From Rheinheimera sp. EpRS3 (GTDB taxonomy: Bacteria > Pseudomonadota > Gammaproteobacteria > Enterobacterales > Alteromonadaceae): DNA of 64,000 bases. Under the pieces are notes generated by a model. It ran no database searches. It saw only the letters and a list, made by a program, of their open reading frames with translations, and was not told where the DNA came from. Numbering within the stretch: position 1 is the stretch's first letter; every line of letters starts with the position of its first letter. The position numbers and the translations under genes were made by a program. The stretch covers positions 124,001 to 188,000 of the forward strand of contig NZ_LNQS01000007.1 of assembly GCF_001513785.1 (NCBI RefSeq), in the 5' to 3' direction. Positions 63,335-64,000 of this stretch are shown piece by piece.

Positions 63335-64000
63335 ATGAGTTTAGCGTTATTACAACAGGTTAGCTGTGCAGAACCCTTTTCGTTATTAGGCTGGCAACCT
63401 CTGAAAGATGACAGCAGCGCAGGGTTGTTGCTGCGGGTATATCTGCCACAGGCTACTGCTGTGAGCGCATACTCTGTTAAAACCGGTAAATTACTGGGTG
63501 AACTGACAGCAAACAGCGATTATCCGGGCGTATTTGAGCTGGTGCTGAGCAAAAAGCGCAAAACCGAAGCTTATCGTCTGACAGTAAAACACGGCGAGCA
63601 TCAATACCCGTTGTTTGACCCTTACCAGTTTACCGATGAAGCTTTTTACGCCGTGCACTATGTTGCCAATGAGCCGGAAAACCTGTACCGCCAGTTGGGT
63701 GCCCAGTTAATTACGCTGGATTTAGCCGGTAAAAGTGTTAATGCCACCCGTTTTGCGGTGTTTGCGCCCGATGCCTCCAGTGTTAGCCTGATTGGTGATA
63801 TGAACAGCTGGGATGGCCGGATACACCCAATGCAGCGCACATACTGTGGCCACTGGGTATTAGTGGTGCCAGAGGTGGCTGCCGGGGTACGCTATAAATT
63901 TGAAATTAAAGACCGCAACGGCCATTTGCTGCCGCATAAGGCTGATCCTATGGCATTTTATGCCGAGCAGTATCCGTCGCATGCCTCTTTAGTATATGAC
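63335..64000 (+). CDS. glgB: Glycogen branching enzyme, 5' part
   Basis: The first 222 codons, running off the right edge. My translation starts MSLALLQQVSCAEPFSLLGW at ATG 63335, preceded by AAAAAGGACAG. The N1 domain (about 1-110) is followed by the CBM48 domain with TRFAVFAPDASSVSLIGDMN and WDGRIHPMQ, then YKFEIKDRNGHLLPHKADP. These match GlgB, which makes alpha-1,6 branches in glycogen. The catalytic barrel lies outside the window. No enzyme domain residue can therefore be checked. Confidence 0.93.
   Translation, partial: MSLALLQQVSCAEPFSLLGWQPLKDDSSAGLLLRVYLPQATAVSAYSVKTGKLLGELTANSDYPGVFELVLSKKRKTEAYRLTVKHGEHQYPLFDPYQFTDEAFYAVHYVANEPENLYRQLGAQLITLDLAGKSVNATRFAVFAPDASSVSLIGDMNSWDGRIHPMQRTYCGHWVLVVPEVAAGVRYKFEIKDRNGHLLPHKADPMAFYAEQYPSHASLVYD

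Noticed and set aside
1..64000. Insertion sequences, phage genes, attachment sites or CRISPR arrays
   Set aside because: I found no transposase, integrase, terminal repeat pairs or regularly spaced repeats. The only transfer sign is the composition change at the Rhs tip and array.

Overview
The window looks like a chromosomal segment of a Gram-negative gammaproteobacterium of the Alteromonadales/Chromatiaceae group (Rheinheimera, Arsukibacterium or Alishewanella type). This rests on the uspE-fnr-safE-ccoSIHPQON respiratory block, ttcA next to uspE, a LexA box in the E. coli style before yebG, the gapA-yeaD and malQ-glgB pairs, and the protein sequences as I recognise them. The genus is an inference. 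Coding density is high and no gap exceeds 300 bases. No rRNA, tRNA, CRISPR array or insertion sequence was seen.

Layout. 1-1196: end of a cobalamin block (btuR 3' part, btuF). 1211-34146: a complete type VI secretion system (T6SS). A Ser/Thr kinase gene points left. A rightward operon carries tagH, tssJ, tssK, tssL (with an OmpA-like peptidoglycan domain), tssM, tagF, pppA, tssA, tssB, tssC, a second tssC (impD), tagJ, tssE, tssF, tssG and clpV. hcp then follows behind its own promoter and terminator. Next is an effector module: vgrG, PAAR, a HEAT-like protein, a thiolase-fold protein without the usual catalytic residues, and a 1470-residue Rhs effector whose C-terminal tip resembles a RES-type NAD-consuming toxin.

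34143-36791 is an AT-rich tail of small genes. These are a likely immunity gene coupled to the Rhs tip, several unrecognised genes, a possible displaced toxin tail with a coupled CxxC protein, an SseB-like protein and one more small protein. It reads as an immunity or orphan-toxin array built by repeated replacement of the Rhs tip.

36821-50142 is ordinary chromosome: MAPEG protein, zinc-ribbon rhomboid, patatin, dGTPase, LexA-controlled yebG, an AGCS amino-acid/Na+ symporter, a CDF metal exporter, a SYLF lipoprotein, alaA, bax, a DUF2987 protein, ttcA and uspE. 50229-57986 holds the anaerobic regulator fnr and the whole cbb3 oxidase set (ccoN,O,Q,P structural; ccoH,I,S and a SafE-family protein for assembly and copper), all leftward. 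58266-64000 has a small lipoprotein, a 64-residue protein, yeaD, gapA, malQ and the start of glgB.

How the parts work together. The kinase and PppA should oppose each other on the FHA protein TagH to switch the T6SS on and off. TssJLM form the membrane complex, TssKEFGA the baseplate, TssB/TssC the sheath that ClpV recycles, and Hcp-VgrG-PAAR the projectile carrying the Rhs toxin. The least explained parts are the Rhs tip with its immunity-like array, and the HEAT/thiolase-like pair between PAAR and Rhs.
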